DNA of 9,130 bases. Origin: an uncultured Ruminococcus sp. (GTDB taxonomy: Bacteria > Bacillota > Clostridia > Oscillospirales > Ruminococcaceae). Below are positions 7,307 to 9,130 of this stretch, one piece after another. A program made the position numbers and the translations under genes. How positions within the stretch are numbered: the first letter of the stretch is position 1; each line of letters starts with the position of its first letter. The notes beneath the pieces were generated by a model that saw nothing but the letters and a program-made list of their open reading frames with translations, was not told the DNA's origin and did not search any database. The stretch is taken from assembly GCA_946612185.1 (NCBI GenBank), contig CAMOEP010000067.1, positions 1 through 9,130 of the forward strand. Direction: 5' to 3'.

Positions 7307-7888
7307 TCAGTAATATCTTTTAAGACCGATGACCTTGCCAAGTATCTCACACTGTTCCAGGATTATCGGTTCCATAGTATCATTTTCCGGCTGGAGGCGG
7401 TAGTGACCGTCCTCCTTGTAGAAGGTCTTGACGGTAGCGTCCTCGCCGTCGATGAAAGCGACAACGATATCGCCGTTTTCGGCGTAGGGTGTCTTTTCGA
7501 CGATGACCACATCTCCGTCGAGAATACCGGCATTTATCATACTCTCGCCCCGGATAGTCAGGGCGAAAAGATCACTTGGGTTCTTGCCGGGGGCTTCAAA
7601 GCTGACGTAACCTGTAATGTCCTCCACGGCTGTTATAGGCTGACCGGCAGTAACAACGCCCATAACAGGGACAGTTGCGGAAGCACTTCCGGGCAGGCGC
7701 AGAGTGCGGTTAAGGCTGCCTGATTTTTCCAGCAGACCCTTATCCACAAGGTTGTTGACATATCGGAAAGCGGTTGAGGTAGAGTGGAAGCCGACAGCTT
7801 CCATTATCTCCCTGACCGTGGGAGAAACGCCGTCGCTGAGGCGGCTCTTTATAAACTCAAATACAGCAGCTTCCTTTTCATTAAGCAT
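7307..7888 (-). CDS. lexA: SOS repressor LexA
   Basis: Transcriptional repressor of the SOS response that cleaves itself when RecA filaments form after DNA damage. The 193-residue protein has a winged-helix N-terminal domain (about 1-65) with the family stretch SPTVREIMEAVGF (22-34). It then has the Ala81-Gly82 cleavage site in VVTAGQP and a LexA/S24 peptidase domain with nucleophile S116 (RGESM) and general base K154 (ATVKTFY). All self-cleavage residues are present. The recognition-helix region HSTSTAFRYVNNL (35-47) differs from the SSSTVHGHL-type helix familiar from Bacillus. The ATG at 7888 has AGGAGG at 7895-7900 with a 6-base spacer, both inside the end of murC, and overlaps murC by 8 bp. 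No separate promoter or GAAC-N4-GTTC box is visible immediately upstream. A shorter LexA-like S24 repressor is a less likely alternative. Confidence 0.95.
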   Translation of the reverse strand: MLNEKEAAVFEFIKSRLSDGVSPTVREIMEAVGFHSTSTAFRYVNNLVDKGLLEKSGSLNRTLRLPGSASATVPVMGVVTAGQPITAVEDITGYVSFEAPGKNPSDLFALTIRGESMINAGILDGDVVIVEKTPYAENGDIVVAFIDGEDATVKTFYKEDGHYRLQPENDTMEPIILEQCEILGKVIGLKRYY

Positions 7889-9130
7889 TACTATCCTCCT
7901 CTGAAAGTTTAGCGAGAACCATTCGTGCTATCTTGTAAGCGTCGCCGCAGCCCAGGGTAATTACCAGGTCGCCGGACTGGGCATTTTCGCAGATGTAGTC
8001 GCACACCTGCTGGAAATTGTGATACTTTCTCTCGTCAGTCCATTCAGCGCTCTCGTCCTGGGGAAACCATACACAGCCGGGTATCTTCTCCGCCAGATGA
8101 CGGGTGAATATGCCGTAGGTATTCTTCTCACGGCTGCCCATGATGTCGGTGAGTACAGCGCAGTCGGGTATCTGGAGTACTCTTGCGAAGTCGTCCAGGA
8201 GCAGCTTTGTTCTGCTGAATGTGAACGGCTGGAATACTGCCCATACCTTCCGGAAGTTCATTTCCATAGCCGCAGTAAGTGTAGCTTCAAGCTCAGTGGG
8301 GTGATGGGCGTAGTCATCAACAACAGTTATCCCCTTAGCCTCACCGAACTTCTCAAATCTTCTTTTAGCACCACGGAAATCAGCCAGACCCTTCTGGATA
8401 GCGCCGAAGTCTACTCCGCAGTACCTTGCAGCCGCAATAGCAGCCAGAGAGTTGAGTACATTGTGGATACCGGCAACGTTCAGTTCGATGCTGCCCAGCT
8501 TCTCGCCCTTGTACATAGCGTCGAAGGTGGTATGCAGACCATTGTCGTGGACGATATTCTCAGGGTAGTAGTCGCAGGAGTTATCCTTACCGAAAGTGAT
8601 TATCTCCTTACCGGAAATACCTTCCAGTGACTTCATGGAATTCGGGTCAGAGCCGTTGATTATAATGCACTTGGAGGTATTCTCGTTGAATTTCTTAAAT
8701 GACTTGATTATATTATCCAGAGTACCGAAGTAGTCCAGGTGGTCAGCGTCAATATTGAGACCTACGGAAATATCCGGGTAAAGTTTCAGGAAGTGATCCT
8801 CAAATTCGCAGGACTCGCACACCAGTACATCACTCTTTCCGGCAATGCCGCTTCCGCCGATGCAGGGGAGTTTTCCGCCGATATATGCAGAAAGGTCAAC
8901 TCCGGCAGTGTAAAATATCTGGGTTATCATGGAAGTGGTCGATGTCTTGCCATGAGTACCGGAAACGCAGATAGCCCTGTCATACCAGCTTGTTACGATA
9001 CCTAAAAGGTCAGCACGTTCAAGAACCGGCACACCGCTTGCCCTTGCCGCCATAAGCTCCGGGTTATCCGCCATGATAGCGGCAGTATGCACGATAAGGT
9101 CAGCACCTTCGATATTCTCGGCTCTCTGAC
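7881..9130 (-). CDS. murC: UDP-N-acetylmuramate--L-alanine ligase MurC (5' end cut by window edge)
   Basis: Cytoplasmic ligase that adds L-alanine to UDP-MurNAc with ATP, the first amino acid of the peptidoglycan stem. The frame is open to the right edge, giving about 416 visible residues; the missing N-terminus should hold the UDP-binding glycine motif. An in-frame GTG at 9092 is not the start because the upstream codons continue the family stretch NIEGADLIVHTAAI. Visible motifs are the ATP-binding GTHGKTSTTSM (from about 8960 leftward), the metal/ATP region LNIDADHLDYF, the Mur signature VVDDYAHHPTE, and the C-terminal domain motif FQPFTFSRTK. The sequence ESCEFEDHFL replaces the EADESDGSFL-type motif of proteobacteria, a variant I associate with clostridial MurC. 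The TAA stop at 7881-7883 lies past the lexA start, so the two genes are probably cotranscribed. Confidence 0.97.
   Translation of the reverse strand, partial: QRAENIEGADLIVHTAAIMADNPELMAARASGVPVLERADLLGIVTSWYDRAICVSGTHGKTSTTSMITQIFYTAGVDLSAYIGGKLPCIGGSGIAGKSDVLVCESCEFEDHFLKLYPDISVGLNIDADHLDYFGTLDNIIKSFKKFNENTSKCIIINGSDPNSMKSLEGISGKEIITFGKDNSCDYYPENIVHDNGLHTTFDAMYKGEKLGSIELNVAGIHNVLNSLAAIAAARYCGVDFGAIQKGLADFRGAKRRFEKFGEAKGITVVDDYAHHPTELEATLTAAMEMNFRKVWAVFQPFTFSRTKLLLDDFARVLQIPDCAVLTDIMGSREKNTYGIFTRHLAEKIPGCVWFPQDESAEWTDERKYHNFQQVCDYICENAQSGDLVITLGCGDAYKIARMVLAKLSEEDSNA

Noticed and set aside
7285..7350. Longer ZapA start at 7350
   Set aside because: It would overlap lexA by 44 bp and add residues unlike ZapA. 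The ATG at 7284 has its own ribosome site and begins at the conserved part.
7217..7723. 168-residue open frame on the + strand
   Set aside because: It lies opposite lexA and zapA and mirrors their codon pattern, with no family resemblance.
8019..8630. 203-residue open frame on the + strand
   Set aside because: It is antisense to conserved murC codons (including the DDYAHHPTE motif) and shows no domain of its own; a shadow of the coding strand.
9017..9026. Palindrome GTTCAAGAAC considered as an SOS box
   Set aside because: The half-sites are in the reverse order to GAAC-N4-GTTC, and it falls inside murC codons, far from any start.

Overview
The window is a compact, chromosomal core region in which all ten supported genes lie on the minus strand. 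They read from right (9130) to left (1). The protein types suggest Bacillota, class Clostridia, probably a Ruminococcus-like member of the Oscillospiraceae. This is inferred from a clostridial-type MurC, a DUF4321 protein next to mreB, a long U32 protein directly after zapA, and strong AGGAGG ribosome binding sites. No identification by alignment was possible. There are no transposases, phage genes, CRISPR arrays, tRNAs or rRNAs.

Block 1 (9130 to 4176) is a tightly packed run: murC (5' end beyond the right edge), lexA, zapA, a U32/DUF3656 protein resembling RlhA, dut, and a small DUF4321 membrane protein. Gaps are at most 22 bp. Three junctions overlap: murC/lexA by 8 bp, zapA/U32 by 1 bp as TAATG, and U32/dut by 4 bp as ATGA. 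I see no promoter inside it, so it probably belongs to one operon that starts outside the window. It joins peptidoglycan precursor synthesis (MurC), Z-ring assembly (ZapA), the SOS repressor (LexA), nucleotide-pool sanitation (dUTPase) and probable RNA modification (U32).

The only substantial intergenic space is 4022-4175 (154 bp). It holds a 14/16 inverted repeat and then a near-consensus promoter with an extended -10 that drives the next block.

Block 2 (4021 to 1) is the rod-shape operon mreB, mreC, mreD and a class B penicillin-binding protein of the PBP2/MrdA type, whose C-terminus is cut by the left edge. These proteins form the elongasome: the MreB actin-like filament, MreC and MreD as membrane links, and PBP2 as transpeptidase. 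A strong hairpin lies in the 56-bp mreD-mrdA gap; read from the other strand it looks like an intrinsic terminator.

I found no clearly new system. The items most worth following are the position of lexA inside a wall/division operon with a divergent DNA-reading helix, the mreD-mrdA hairpin, the inverted repeat above the mreB promoter, and two cysteine clusters in the U32 protein. Starts of zapA and the DUF4321 gene are placed downstream of the longest reading frame, for stated reasons.
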